This document shows, piece by piece, positions 34,400 to 46,115 of a DNA stretch of 64,000 bases. A program made the position numbers and the translations under genes. The stretch spans positions 2,614-66,613 of the forward strand of contig DF241598.1 of NCBI GenBank assembly GCA_000507305.1, given 5' to 3'. The notes beneath the pieces were generated by a model. The model was not told the DNA's origin and made no database searches. It worked only from the letters and a program-made list of their open reading frames with translations. Position 1 is the first letter of the stretch, and each line of letters opens with the position of its first letter. The stretch comes from Breviolum minutum Mf 1.05b.01 (Eukaryota > Sar > Dinophyceae > Suessiales > Symbiodiniaceae).

Positions 34400-36240
34400 T
34401 GATTTTCACAGACAATTTCCTACCTTTTCGTGAGACCCTGCACGGAAGTTTTCAAGGAGCATCTCGTGTTGGTGTTAATTGGGGGTATGAATCCACAGGT
34501 GCGGGTGATGCTTGGTATGCTGGCGACCTGCCGAGGCCATGGTTGCCTGCCCTTCACACTTGGACGCGGTGAAGGAAGAAGATGAGGCTGGGATTAAATG
34601 GGATGCATCCATGCAAAGAGCCTTAGATTTGTTCATTTGCTTTGTCAAAATGGAAAGAAGTGGCCCGGCATCGTTGTCGTTTGGTTGGGATTCCCTTCAT
34701 CAAATCATCTAGTCAGAGAGGTGTTTAGGTACAGTTCGGGGGCCAGTGCTAGGGATGTTGTGAAATGTTCTCCCGGACTCATCATGCACTTTGATGCGTG
34801 GTTTGAATTGTTTCTTCTCCACAGTTTCCAGTGGATTCTCCTCGCAGGAGTTGAGAATATCCATGCCCAAACGTTTGTCAGAGGCGAGGGGGGAAACCAA
34901 ATCATAGGGTCATAGGGATGTTTGATTTGAAACGCCTCAGCGGGCTGCTTAGCCAGGTTTTACTTTGCAGAGAGTTGAATTTTGCTGATGGGAGGCCAAA
35001 GATTGAAATATATATATATGATTATATGATGATGAAACTATATAGATAAGATTTGCAACCTAGTAGTAGCATTGGCCATGTGGAATGATCTTATGATCTT
35101 TGACATTTTCAACTCTTTCAACTCGCCTTGCTCAAGGGTTTGAAGCACTGGAGTTTGGATGATGCCGTGTTTTGAAAACCAACCCAACTGACATCGTTGT
35201 GAGCACATAAGTGGGCTTCCCTTGGTATTTTGGTAGCCTTCCTGCCATAGTTCCATGGCAACCAATCAAAAAATGGTTCCCCATCATGAGGGTCATGTTC
35301 CAATGAAACGATGGAGCAATGGTAGGAAGGGTGATTTTTTTTGGGGGGGAATGATATCCTTCACTGTTTAGGATCTTCGCCGTGGGATGGGGCCCAATCT
35401 GGCTGATTAGATGCTTCCTCTTTGGAATCGTTGGTTGTTTGAAGTCACAATGATCTACTGTTCTACTGTTGTTGTAGTGGAACCAGAGAAACAGGGCATG
35501 TTACTGTAGGAACATGTCCTGATCATCCTCCTGTCTTCAACTTTGTGATGTTCTATCCATGTTGCCGCAAGGTTCGAGATCTGGGGGTGTATTACTCCAG
35601 CTACGGAACCTTGGTTAAAAACGGTAACATATGTTTACCGGCAGCGACTCGGAACTTTTGGGAGGTGTGTGGGAGGGTGAATCAGACATGAAGATGTGTA
35701 CATAACAGAATATATTAACCCATGCAGAGACGTTTTTTGGACGTTATTGCCATTATTGGAATTGAAACTGCTGCATGTGATCGACCCAAACTCACATCAC
35801 GTGAGGGTGAAACCTCAAAGATTCAAGTGCAGCCGCCGCGGGATGTTTTAAAGATACGTCCACGGATTTGTCACAGGATGCGGACAATGGAAAATCCTTG
35901 ATCCTGCCGTTTTTTTGGCTCAAGGTGGTCGGTTGATCGCCGAGGTGGTCGGTGGTCGGGGTCGCCACGCCCATGGACGCAAACGTCGTTGCGGGTGTGG
36001 TGTGGTGAAGTCGTCGTTAAGAAGTTGGTCCAGTGGACTTGCTGCCAAACCTGCAAACAAAAAGTTCTCAGTTAGGGCAAGGCCTTTAAAGACTTCGAGG
36101 TTGCGTATCTCGGTGTTCGTGGGTAAGACGTTCTCTTTGTTTTTATTGCTTTACTTTCTCTTTTCTTGTTTCTCTTTCTGTACGGTACCCGGAGGAACTA
36201 GGTAGAACTCTTTTCGTGTCTCAGAGGTTAGTTGCAATCA
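34400..36240. other. Interval between the bestrophin and TBC genes
   Basis: A short frame near 34540-34650 reads SHLDAVKEEDEAGIKWDASM and may be an exon of either neighbour, but no splice partner was found. 34920-35880 shows no coding signal. A candidate relict spliced leader lies at 35907-35924. Confidence 0.45.
35907..35924 (+). other. Candidate relict spliced-leader sequence upstream of the TBC gene
   Basis: CCGTTTTTTTGGCTCAAG keeps the first four and the last twelve bases of the dinoflagellate SL, with the AGCCA between them replaced by two T. It is followed by GGTGGTCGG. It lies 327 bases upstream of the TBC start codon, on the same strand. Confidence 0.5.
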
Positions 36241-36250
36241 CCAGGCATGT

Positions 36251-36943
36251 ATGTCGCCGATTCTTCAACATCCCCCTCCGCGGCCGCCACCGGCAGCCGA
36301 AGAAGAAGACCTTTCCGAAGAGGAAGGTTTAGACAAAGCCGTTTTGATGACAGGTGGGGGTCCCAAGGTCAATTTTTTCAGTGTTGCCAGGCCCTTAAAA
36401 ACACAATTTCACATATTCGTATCGGGAGACCTTTCGCAGGTCAAGGGCAGTGTAGATGTATGGCTGTTCAGCTTTGTATGCATGGATATTTGTATGAGGA
36501 TGTAGGGGCACATGTGTTTTTCTGAGTAGATATTTCAGCATTGATGGCAGACTACTGCTGCGATGATTTCCACCCCCAGTATGAGTGAGTCACTGCCTTC
36601 CTTTTCCACTTGCGGTTCTCAGGTGATGAATTTGATTCGCTGGGCTTTGTCTCGCCTGTGGAGGGGGACAATGTCGGCCAGTCGGCCCTGGCATATGCCC
36701 AGTGGTTTCAGGCCAAAGCCATGAGGTCCGCGTGTTGTCGAAAACATCCGAAGGTTAGCGGAGTGTGATGCTTTAGTGACCAGTGACTAGTGGAAAAACC
36801 GCTACTGACATGCACTGAAATGCCACTACTGCTGGTGCTCGGCACTTTCGTGACTGGAACCATTCCAACCCTAGTGGGGATTCTGAATAACTTTAACAAT
36901 TTTGTTCAACTCCTTGTCGCTCGGAGGTCAACTGGCCTTCTTC

Positions 36944-36983
<40 letters not shown>

Positions 36984-39900
36984 GGTTGTTGTGGTTGCTG
37001 TTGAGGCGGTTGCACCGCTTGGAGCTGCGCCGGGCCAAGTTAAAGACATCTGGTGATTGGAGCGCTGTGCCCAAGTCAACGCTCAAGGTGAAGGGGGGGT
37101 CCAAACAGTTCTGGTGGAATGGCAATTGGAAGGGTGGTGGATGTCTTTGGTTTGGTTAGTTTGGTTGGTTTGGCAAATTCTTTTTGTTTGGTTCCAGAGA
37201 GTGGAATCTTGTACCTTACAGATCTGTAGTGCAGTGTTGTTTGTTGATCCTCTTCCTTGGTTACACAGGGATTCAGGATCAGTAAGGGGCGAAGAAAGCA
37301 ATAAGTAAGGGCGACCACTTTACTACAATGAGAGGTATTGGGACTTCTGACACCACTGTCTTTTAAAATCTTTTACAATCTTTACATAAGATAGGATCGA
37401 GTAGCCGCCGGTAAGGCAAGCCTTTCAAAAGTGGCCAGCGGTGAAAACTCCTTGCAAAAGAAGTACCTCCACACTCCACTCCACGAGTTTTTCCATGTTT
37501 TCATTGTTTTCCATTTTCCATGTGCACAAATACTGTCGACGGAAGATGGGTTTCGGTTTCGATCCAAGTATGGAAAGATAAGGTGCGGAAAGTGCCTTTT
37601 GGTGGCCCTGCTTCTCACTGTTCCACTGTTTGACAGGCACTTTTGCGGAAGGGCATACCTCCAGAGCAGCTGGCAAAGATTTGGATCAAAAAACGTTTTT
37701 ATTTTTTTTTGTTTGTTTTCTGAGTTTTACGGCAATGTTTGGGAGAGAAAAATCGCAGGTACAGACCGGAGGTGTGGTGGAGCATCCTAGGCTGCGCTGG
37801 TGTGCGGCAGAGTTCGCCCACGTCATATCACGAGTACCTTCAGGGACCTGTGGATGCGGCGACCTGTGCGACCATCGAGTGCGATTTACCCAGGACCTTT
37901 CCGAATCATAAGAAGTGACCTGGAAGAGCAATGGTTTTTGGATGTTTTTTGTTAAAAAAAAATGGGGAGTTCTTGGGGTGAGTAGGGGCTGCCAAAGAAA
38001 GCTCGCTGTTAACAAACAGTTGGGGGATGATCTTCCACAGGTGATGCTTCCAAATATTGAAATTCTGCAGCCCGAATTTGAAATGGTGCAGTGTGTGTCG
38101 TTCTTCGCTTCAACCTCACTATAGGGCTTGTCAGGTTGGTGACTTATTGGATTTTAAAATCCTACGTGCAGAAAAAGGTATATACACATACAGCGTAGCA
38201 ATGTACAATATATCTACATAGTCCACATTGAAGTCTACCTCTCCGAATTGAAAATTCAAAGATTTCCTTCCCAAGCCTTGCCACTGCCATCATGATCCAT
38301 CATGCACGTCCCATGGACGTTGCCCTTGCAGCAAGGTTTCGATGTGCCTCTGGGCGTGCAGAACTGCGCAATGTGCTGCGGGCCTTCGCGCGACGGGTTC
38401 CTGCGGTGCGTTACTGTCAAGGCTTGAACTTCATCGCGGCCCTGTTGCTAGTGGTGTTCCAAAACGAGGCCTGCAGCAAAAGAGGTCAAGTGTTGAACCG
38501 GGGGGGATGCAAACCGGGGGAGAAAGATTGAAACAGCCTCCATTGAAGTTGGGATGGTTTGGGATTGAAGCTCGATGTGCCGTTCATAGCTGTGGAAACC
38601 AAGACATGGGAGTTTAAGCCATTCACTATGCAGATACTGTAGCCCCTTTGTATGACATATTTCACACACACGCACGACGCACAACCCTGAACCACACGCT
38701 TCCCAACCTTTTGCCCAATCAAAACCCTTCGCGCCAACGGAAGGAGCAAGCATTTTGGACCTTGGTTTGTGCGTTCGACGCCTTGGGCTGTGAAGGTTAT
38801 TACACTGATCGGATGCTGCTGCTGCGAACTGACATGCAGGTCCTGGGCACTTTCATGAAGGTGAAATGCCCCAAAGTGGCCAAGGCAAAGCATGGAAGGG
38901 ATGGAACACCAATCCGTGGGGGGTGGGCTTTGGTTGAAGGGTTTGCCATTTGTGTGGGTAACAAGCAGCCTGATATAGTATTTGGGAGAACTTGGGGTGA
39001 GAAGAATCCTGGAAGTAGCTCAACACTCAGGCCACTCCAGGATGTGTTTTGAATGATGTGCCCATGTCACACTCATGGGATGAAACCATGCAACAGATCC
39101 AGCTTCTAGCCATTGCCATCCGCCCAACGAAGCCCTTGAGGAGTTGAATCGGTTGAACGTTGAGTTGATGTCCATTTGCTCCGAGTGGTTCATCACCTGG
39201 TTTGCCAAGAGCCTTCCCGTCTCGACGGTGCTGCGTGTATGGGACACGCTCTTTTTTGAGGGCTTCAAGGTGTGCAGTGGCAAACCACAAGTGTGTGTGG
39301 GTTCGGGTATGTGACCAAAAGTGCAAGTCGTTTTGTAAGAAGTGCAACTAGTATCCTTTTGATCAATATATGGCAACTGATGTCAACACAAATAGGCTGA
39401 AGGTTCTAACAGAGGGCAAGGAGAAGCATATTGGAAAATTGTCTATGAGGTTTGTCATTTGACGATATTATCAGACTGCTGAAATTCTGTTGAAAGATTG
39501 TCGTTTTGATAGCAGTTTTTTTCTTCAACTCACAGAACTCGGTGGCACCGTGCCACGAAACGCTGCAGCAGAAGCAGGTCTTTTTTCGTGTCTCCATGGG
39601 CATTTTCAAGCAGATCGAGGAGCAGGTCATGGCATGCCAGAGTTTCGATGCAGTGATGGAACGCGCCAAGGGCTGGCCGCGGTGCATGGTGCAGCACAAT
39701 GAGCTTCTAAAAGCAAGCTTCCAAGGCTTGGACGACTTCAAACGCTTCAAATCACCACCAAAAAGAATAGCTGAATAGCATGCACAGAGATATATAATAC
39801 AACAGCCAGGGGACTTCTCTCAAGAAGATCCAAACTTTCGGACTCCTCAGCTAGTCACAAGTATAAAAAGTATTCAAAACATGAAGCCAGTTGGAGCCCT

Positions 39901-40035
39901 GCAGGTTTGCCGTTCCTGAAGCGGCAAGCATTGCTGCGGGCCAGGGATGAAGCCATGCTGCAGATTGAGCGTGAAGATGAGGAGCGGGCCAAAAAGGCTG
40001 AAGCGCGTTTGGCTCAAATGAGAAGCCGCAACTAA
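36251..40035 (+). CDS. TBC-domain Rab GTPase-activating protein, 10 exons, 394 aa
   Basis: Stimulates GTP hydrolysis by Rab GTPases in membrane traffic. Exons 36251-36353, 36623-36725, 37006-37087, 37637-37677, 37759-37914, 38336-38468, 38744-38894, 39133-39269, 39578-39725 and 39905-40035 join in phase. The TBC domain runs from about residue 95 (LLRKGIPPEQLAKYRPEVWW). It includes the arginine finger IECDLPR (Arg155) and the glutamine finger YCQG (Gln190), so the dual-finger mechanism is intact. It continues through EQAFWTLVCAFDALGCEGYY and STVLRVWDTLFFEGFK. A short acidic N-terminus (EEEDLSEEEG) precedes it. A charged helix (IEREDEERAKKAEARLAQM) ends the protein. The ATG at 36251 follows a CACCAG acceptor by six bases. 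Donors: GT, GT, GT, GA, GT, GC, GA, GT, GC. The substrate Rab cannot be told. Confidence 0.92.
36943..36982. repeat. (TTG)n tract next to a splice acceptor
   Basis: About 13 TTG units plus related TGG/TTG units end about 20 bases before the acceptor GTTGAG|GCGG of TBC exon 3 (37006). The repeat is T-rich on the coding strand and occupies the position of the pyrimidine tract. Confidence 0.9.
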
Positions 40036-41440
40036 CTCGAGTTTTCTGGAGTCCCGATGCGTAGCAACTACGCTTGAATAGGGGATGATCCCAGCTAAAC
40101 CGGCAAGTGAAGCGTCAAAAATGACAAATGGCAAAAAGAGCAGGACCCTACTTATTAAATGCAGTATATAATGGAGAGAAGGAAACATGTGTGTATATTA
40201 TTTGTAAACACCCTCCCGCAAGTTGCAATGTGAAGCAACAAAATTCACTTGCACAAGGAAAAAACTCAAGGCTGGTATTCTGAGGATGCTGCTGCTCTGG
40301 CATGAGCCATATGTACAGTGGTCGGCAGACATCCATGTGTTAAGTATCGCAAGAAGCAGTTCATATCCATACCAGATGCTGAATTCACAAATCCATCTTT
40401 TCATCACATGGAATTTTAATGAATTTCAAATTTGGAATTCTTACATTGCAAAATATTCCCCCCTCCAAACAAAATCAGATTTGGATCTTTTGAGGGCCAA
40501 TTTCAGCATCTTCTTGGGTCGACCAATGCGTGATCAATTGGGTGCCTCCATGGTGCTGTCGCCTCATAGCCCTCGGTGAAACCTTGGACTGAGTCGACTA
40601 AGCGCCCGGCAGATGCATGGGGGCGGAACAAAACTCCTGCAGATTCCTGGTGGTTTTGATGATTTCTTGATGATTCCGAAACGATAAATTCGGTTTCCCA
40701 CGGCCTCATCAAATATCATGGCAAATGCGATTCATGTTAAATTTGTAATTTGTGTATTTGTTTTGACCTGAAATGTCAAACAGAAGCTTTCCTGCTTGGG
40801 CGTGTCGTTATTTCCAGACATAGATGAGGGATCAAGTTGCTTGTGGATGATAAGATCCAGCAGAATGCACTGGGAGAGGTTTATGTTGCTTTGATTTAAG
40901 GATGACATGTCCTCCCGTATTTTTGGAATTAAGCTTTTTTCATGATCAAATAGTGGGGGACTAAGGTGAGTTCAATGGACATGTGAAGAAGAACTGCGAT
41001 TCATAATCATGTTGCAGAAGGAATCCTATTAAAGTATATTAAAGTCTTGTACCAACACACTTGAACATAACCTGATCAAGTTTTTTTACGATCAGCAGTG
41101 CGGGTGGTTGTTTTTTATTCACTCGTTTCGATTCGTCCAGTTGCCCTTTTGACTGCCTCATGGCCAGCTGTTGTTGCCACCTTAGGCCTCTCCGATGGCT
41201 CACCGCATACGTGCCACACTCAGAGCGAGTGGGTCTGCCCTCCAACAAAGCTCTCGATGGATTGGGGTGGTGGATTTTTCTGAATCTTTACATTTATTAT
41301 GCTGTTATGGCCATGCATGCTGTATTAGCAGCAAATCCTACTTGATGAAACAATTCAACGCACAAATATTTTGATATCGTTCTTGTTGTACTAGTACAGT
41401 ATGTTATATTCGCATACTCATTTACACTATATCATTTTGT
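40036..41440. other. Interval after the TBC gene
   Basis: Frames are open at 40223-40579 and 41098-41345 but show no motif, coding pattern or splice sites like the neighbouring genes. Nothing is called. Confidence 0.55.
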
Positions 41441-41716
41441 AACTCACGCATCATCATCCACGATCATTCATGATCGTCCATGCTCATCCACGCCCATCCA
41501 TGATCACCCATCATCAGCCAATCTCATCGATCCATCCACCCAAGCTCATCCCACCCACNNNNNNNNNNNNNNNNNNNNNNNNNNNNNNNNNNNNNNNNNN
41601 NNNNNNNNNNNNNNNNNNNNNNNNNNNNNNNNNNNNNNNNNNNNNNNNNNNNNNNNNNNCACCCACCCACACAGCCAGCGAGCAAGCCAGCCATCCATCC
41701 ATCCGTTCATGCATCT

Positions 41717-41767
<51 letters not shown>
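41441..41767. repeat. ATCC/CATC-rich simple repeats around an assembly gap
   Basis: Degenerate CATCC/ATCA units run from about 41446 to the gap (101 N at 41559-41659), continue as CACC/ATCC units after it, and end in a pure TCA array at 41718-41767. The gap is probably an unresolved expansion of this repeat, so its true length is unknown. Confidence 0.9.
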
Positions 41768-41808
41768 GGTTTGGTCATTTTGATCAATCGCTTTCTGTAA
41801 CATCTCCC

Positions 41809-42514
41809 ATGTCAAGGTCGCCTAGTACAGCAAGGGGCGAGCCAAAAGGTCGCGAGGACCTGGATTGTGAGTGGCTTTGCCGGATGTCGTGGTGTTTGGA
41901 GTTGCCAATTGTGCTAGGTAGTTATCAGACTGTGACCCTGAATTTGTGCAGGATTGGGAATCCGGTGAAGCGAAACACGTCAGAAACTAAGGATTGGTGA
42001 GAGTGAACTAGCAGAGCAACTGCAAGCCTTCCTGAATCGGAAAGCCATACACACCGGGATTCGTTGCTTTTATGGAATTGTTTTGTCAATTGGATTGGCG
42101 TTGCCACCTTTCCCTCTCCCCAGGTGCGCAACACGGCGCAGCTCTGGCATGTGCCTGAGGAGACCCAACTGCGCGAGGTGCAACACCTGGCCGAATGTCG
42201 GGACAGATTTGAGATTTCTCTTTCGAACATAGTGACTGCGGTGTCCAGGATTGGGAATCGGACGAATCAAGAGCTGTGAGAACCTTAGAACATTTAGAAC
42301 AGTTTCAACTTGAGCTGATTCTGGCAAAAAGTGGTAGAAAGCTGCCGTAGTTATACTTTGATTTTGCTTGGATGTCATGGTGATACGATGATCGGCCAAC
42401 CAGAAAGACTTGGACGCTGACTGTGTGGAGCGATTTGAGGTACCCCAACCACGGAGAACCTCGCATTCTGAGATTGGGGTGGCAGGTGGGAAGCCTGGAC
42501 CAGAAGATTGATAC
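41809..42514 (+). CDS. 5' exons of an unidentified, probably coiled-coil gene
   Basis: Exons 41809-41862, 41984-42043, 42124-42205, 42408-42439 and 42486-about 42514 join in phase from an ATG (MSRSPSTARGEPKGREDL). They give KLRIGESELAEQLQAFLNRK, VRNTAQLWHVPEETQLREVQ, LDADCVERFE and VGSLDQKIDT. The content is polar with a heptad-like spacing of Leu/Val, suggesting coiled coil. Donors are GA, GC, GA and GT. A next exon could begin at 42725 (HAAAKEAVWSHHKP). No diagnostic domain. The relation to exons at 47499-51352 is unknown. Confidence 0.5.
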
Positions 42515-44885
42515 AAGTAGTAAGTTTGCTAGGCTAGGAGTAGCTATATACTTATGTCACAAACCATTTCTGGAAGCACTGATGCTTAATTTTCAGTGAG
42601 AGAGAATTTTCTTAATAGATCTTAATAGGATCTTTGGTTTCAAGCAGCAGCCGTAGTTTTTTTTTCTTTCCATCTATCTCCCTCACATGACATGTCCCCG
42701 AGGCATCTGACATTCTGATGGCAGCACATGCGGCTGCAAAAGAAGCCGTTTGGAGCCATCATAAACCAACAAGGGCTGCAGACTTGGTGCCTGGAAAGGA
42801 TTGTAAAACTCCAATCAGGCCCCAGATTGATGGATCAATGGTTTGCAGCCTGGGAATAGCCAGCTCGAGGTTTGGAGAGATTGTTTGAGAATCCGAAGCT
42901 GATGTTCAATTCAGTTGGAATATACAAATACTATCACATACGTTTGAACTACAGATTCTCACAGTCACTCCTTTTCACATCCTTCGTCGTTTGTTCTTCG
43001 TTACCCAACTCAATAGTCCTTATCAGGGTTGCCTGTGTGCAACTCCCTTGTGGTGGGCTTCAAATACGTTCGTTCACCCACAGTTTGTTGCTGTTGCAAG
43101 TCCAATTTTTCGGGAATCATTTGGAGGTACCAATGCTTTTCATGTGCAAGCAGCTTTTAACTCCATTAGTTTGTCATCAAAGGCCTGTACCGGGATTCAA
43201 GTACACATAAATTCTTTGGTGTTCAGTGGGTCAGGCAACAAAAACATCAAAGAACAGGTACCTCCAAACATTGTAATTTTTTGATATTTTGTGTGAACAG
43301 TCTTCAACTGAAATGCTTGTGCAAGGCCCCACCCAAGCTTATTCTTATGCCAAACTCTCGGCCAAGCCGAATGGCCTGATATTCTGGAAGGGCACCAGCA
43401 CCCAAGAAGCCGATTTTTTTTCGATCAGATCAACTTACGACCTAAATGCCACAAAGAAAAACATGATGTTGATTTTATGGTGGTAACTAAATGATGATCC
43501 AACATGATTTTGAGAGTTCACCTAGGTTGCAAGGTTGGCCAAAACCTGAGGATGCTATAATGCCACCGTGGTATTCAACATGCCTAGCAAGAACTCATGT
43601 GGAAGGAATCAACTTCAGACTTTCTACGGCAGGTGGATGCATTTGGGATGATTCAAATGATTTTAGATGCATAGACATAGCCAATAAGCTGCAACCATCG
43701 GTACACTGCCGGTGCTCTTTCAGTGCCCCCGCTTTTCGTTTTGTTCCTTTTCAATGGCCGGCCCAAGAGCCCCAAACCTGCCTGTGTAGCGAGGACAACA
43801 CTTGCCACACTGGGAGGGTTTCTTGCAAATCGCTCAAGCCTAAGGCATCCCATGCCCTCGATGGAACGCAGTTGTCTGGTCAAAGGGAGCAATAAACTCA
43901 ATATAGACTTTCGGACAACAGCCTTCAAATACTGCAGATGTTTTAGGACGCAAGCCTCAGACATGTCAACTGAGCTTCTTGCAGTATTCTTCCCCCAAAA
44001 ATGCGTTCAGTGGTTTTTGCGTGTTTCTTTTTCACCATTTCTGCTGGCTATTGTTTGAACACTGTGACCCTGCTGACCAAGATGCTGCGCATGTGTCTGT
44101 AGGGTATGGCTCCCATACCTATGATGTGGGATGACCGTGCTCTCCAGACCTCCTTTCGCTGATTTGTTTTTTTTTGTCTGAGGCAAAAGAAGCCACGCTG
44201 CTATGTAAATGTAAGTGAGGAGGAATCATGTCCATCAGACTTTGGCGAATACTGCAATTTGGATTTGTCTGTTTCCAATCCCTGAGAATAGAAACATCGA
44301 TAAGACATGGTCCTGAGCCTCCACCACTCCCAATCGGATCTACAACATTGATGTTTGATCTATGTTAGCGGTTAGCGCTAGGGATGTTGGAGCATTAGGC
44401 TGTAAGGTACTCTAGTTCAAAGTGAACCGGTCACTGTTCACCACCCAAAGTCTTGGGCGAATACCGTCAAAACATGTTAATACCTCTCAAACCATCCCAG
44501 GCTTGAACCGGCAAACAGCCAACTTGAGCCAATTGAAACCTGACAGAAGACCTGCGAGCCTCAAGATGCGAAAAAAACACATGAAACATCACCTGCGAGT
44601 ACAGCACAGCAGCTTTTCTGCAGAAAGAGCGATTGCTTTTCGCAAAAAATGATGGAACCCATGCCAGCTCTCATCGACGACCTCTTGCTAATAATGAAGT
44701 CGATTAGGTGCATAAACGAAAGCCACAGTCCTCACTGTCCTTTGGCCTAAGGGAGTATACTGAGTATACATTATCACGACACTCTCTCTCTCTCTCTCTA
44801 TGCAAGTGAAACTACAAAAAAGTGAGACGGAGTTAAAGTGGAAGCCTCGGTCACCTCGACCCATGAGTTTTAACTTAGCAGCGCC
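42515..44885. other. Interval with two open but unassigned frames
   Basis: A frame open over 42991-43281 reads FVAVASPIFRESFGGTNAFH, and another over 43289-43483 reads TEMLVQGPTQAYSYAKLSAK. They lack recognisable family motifs and clear acceptors. A CT dinucleotide tract lies at 44781-44799. Nothing else is seen. Confidence 0.4.
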
Positions 44886-45477
44886 ATGGGAGCAAGTTGG
44901 GCCTTGGCTCCATTGGCCTTGGTGGTGCCATGCACGGCACAAGGCTTGGGAACGTTTCGCTGGTGGGCTTTCGGTGACCTGCCGGTGGTTTACCATCCTA
45001 TCCAAGGAACCCCTTGTGAAAGGAATTTGGACTTAGGGGACATTGACTACCAATTAACCATAAATCCTTGAAATTTTGGGGAGTCGTTCTTCCCTTTGCT
45101 GTGATTGAACAGGCAGCGCTAGGGCCTTGCCTCTAACGTGGGGTGGCTCGGACTGGGTGGTGCCCTATCATCAGATGACAGGAGGGATATAGCTCCAATT
45201 GTTGAGTCACCAACTTTCGTTCATCCTGGGGTCATTCTTTTCTTTGTTGCGACGGGAGGCAACGCAACAGCCCACTACTTTCCATACCTTTCCTAGAACG
45301 AATGCCTTCAGCCAGCACCTACATGTTGGAATAAAATAGGGCCTTGCAGATTTACCAGATGTTGAAGGGGCAACCAGGAGCAGGAGGCCATATCATGAAT
45401 GATGCCAATTCTATAGAGGCATTTGACATCGGCTCAGAGGCTGCTGCCCTGTGCGCAGAACTTGCCACAATGTGCTG
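44886..45477 (+). CDS. Candidate small secreted-protein gene, first and last exon only
   Basis: The ATG at 44886 follows TTAGCAG by four bases. It opens with a signal-peptide-like stretch, MGASWALAPLALVVPCTAQG, then LGTFRWWAFGDLPVVYHPIQ. A second coding-like exon starts after CTTGCAG at about 45350 and reads QMLKGQPGAGGHIMNDANSI to a TGA at about 45477. The two need at least one linking exon or an unfixed junction. No family recognised; their belonging together is inferred only from order and distance. Confidence 0.3.
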
Positions 45478-45629
45478 AAGACAGTGGGGTGGAAGAGTTC
45501 CAGGCACTGCGGAGGGTGTTGTGACAGAGATTAGCAGCTGCAGAAATGTGGGTTGAAGTTCTAGCATCAACCTCTAGGCATGTTTTTTGAGACAGGGACC
45601 GTATAGAGACAATATACTTTTAGCATCTT

Positions 45630-46115
45630 TTAGCCTACACGCCCAAGAAAACATGAGTTTATGGTAACATCCATTTCAATGTGCTGTTTCATGTTTTCAT
45701 GTCCATGCTGAAAGACGAGAAGGTTCACCCTAGAGATCTTTCCCCAAGTTTCCTCAGAAGGGGTCTCGGAGCTGGGTAGCTTGAACCACTCATGAATCTT
45801 CACAGCACCGGATCCAGTGTCCCCTAGAACGCCAGGCCCTCCACCAGTGGCTCGTCTCAAGCCCTGACCGTGCTGATGACATTGGCCCCACCCAGGTGGA
45901 TTTCTGTCCCGGTGGGAATGATATTGCTGGGATGTTTGGTAGCGTGATAATAGCGCGTGGGGTGTAGCGACAGATTTGTGGCAGGTAAAACCAGGTAAGG
46001 GGCCAAGTACCCGGTGGGTCCAGCCATTGGCAAAAGGGATTTTAATGGTGCCACTTGATCCAAGCCAATGCATTTCTAGCGTGGTGGCGGGTGATGGTGA
46101 ATTTTGGTGGAGCAA
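45630..46115 (-). CDS. Unrecognised minus-strand open frame, 161 aa
   Basis: The longest clean minus-strand frame in the window. Part of it reads RATGGGPGVLGDTGSGAVKI and HEWFKLPSSETPSEETWGK. A second minus frame over the same DNA (45857-46063) also reads coding-like (TKHPSNIIPTGTEIHLGGAN). Overlap of two plausible frames suggests a decayed or spliced gene, or chance. It opposes every firm gene here. Low confidence. Confidence 0.2.
   Translation of the reverse strand: MLHQNSPSPATTLEMHWLGSSGTIKIPFANGWTHRVLGPLPGFTCHKSVATPHALLSRYQTSQQYHSHRDRNPPGWGQCHQHGQGLRRATGGGPGVLGDTGSGAVKIHEWFKLPSSETPSEETWGKISRVNLLVFQHGHENMKQHIEMDVTINSCFLGRVG

Noticed and set aside
38292-38335. ATG-initiated extension before TBC exon 6
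   Set aside because: The acceptor at 38335 restores phase with exon 5 and the TBC motif order, so the upstream codons are intronic.
41546-42000. Frames running through the N gap
   Set aside because: The translation crosses 101 unknown bases and a repeat, so it has no meaning. Only the exon from 41809 is kept.
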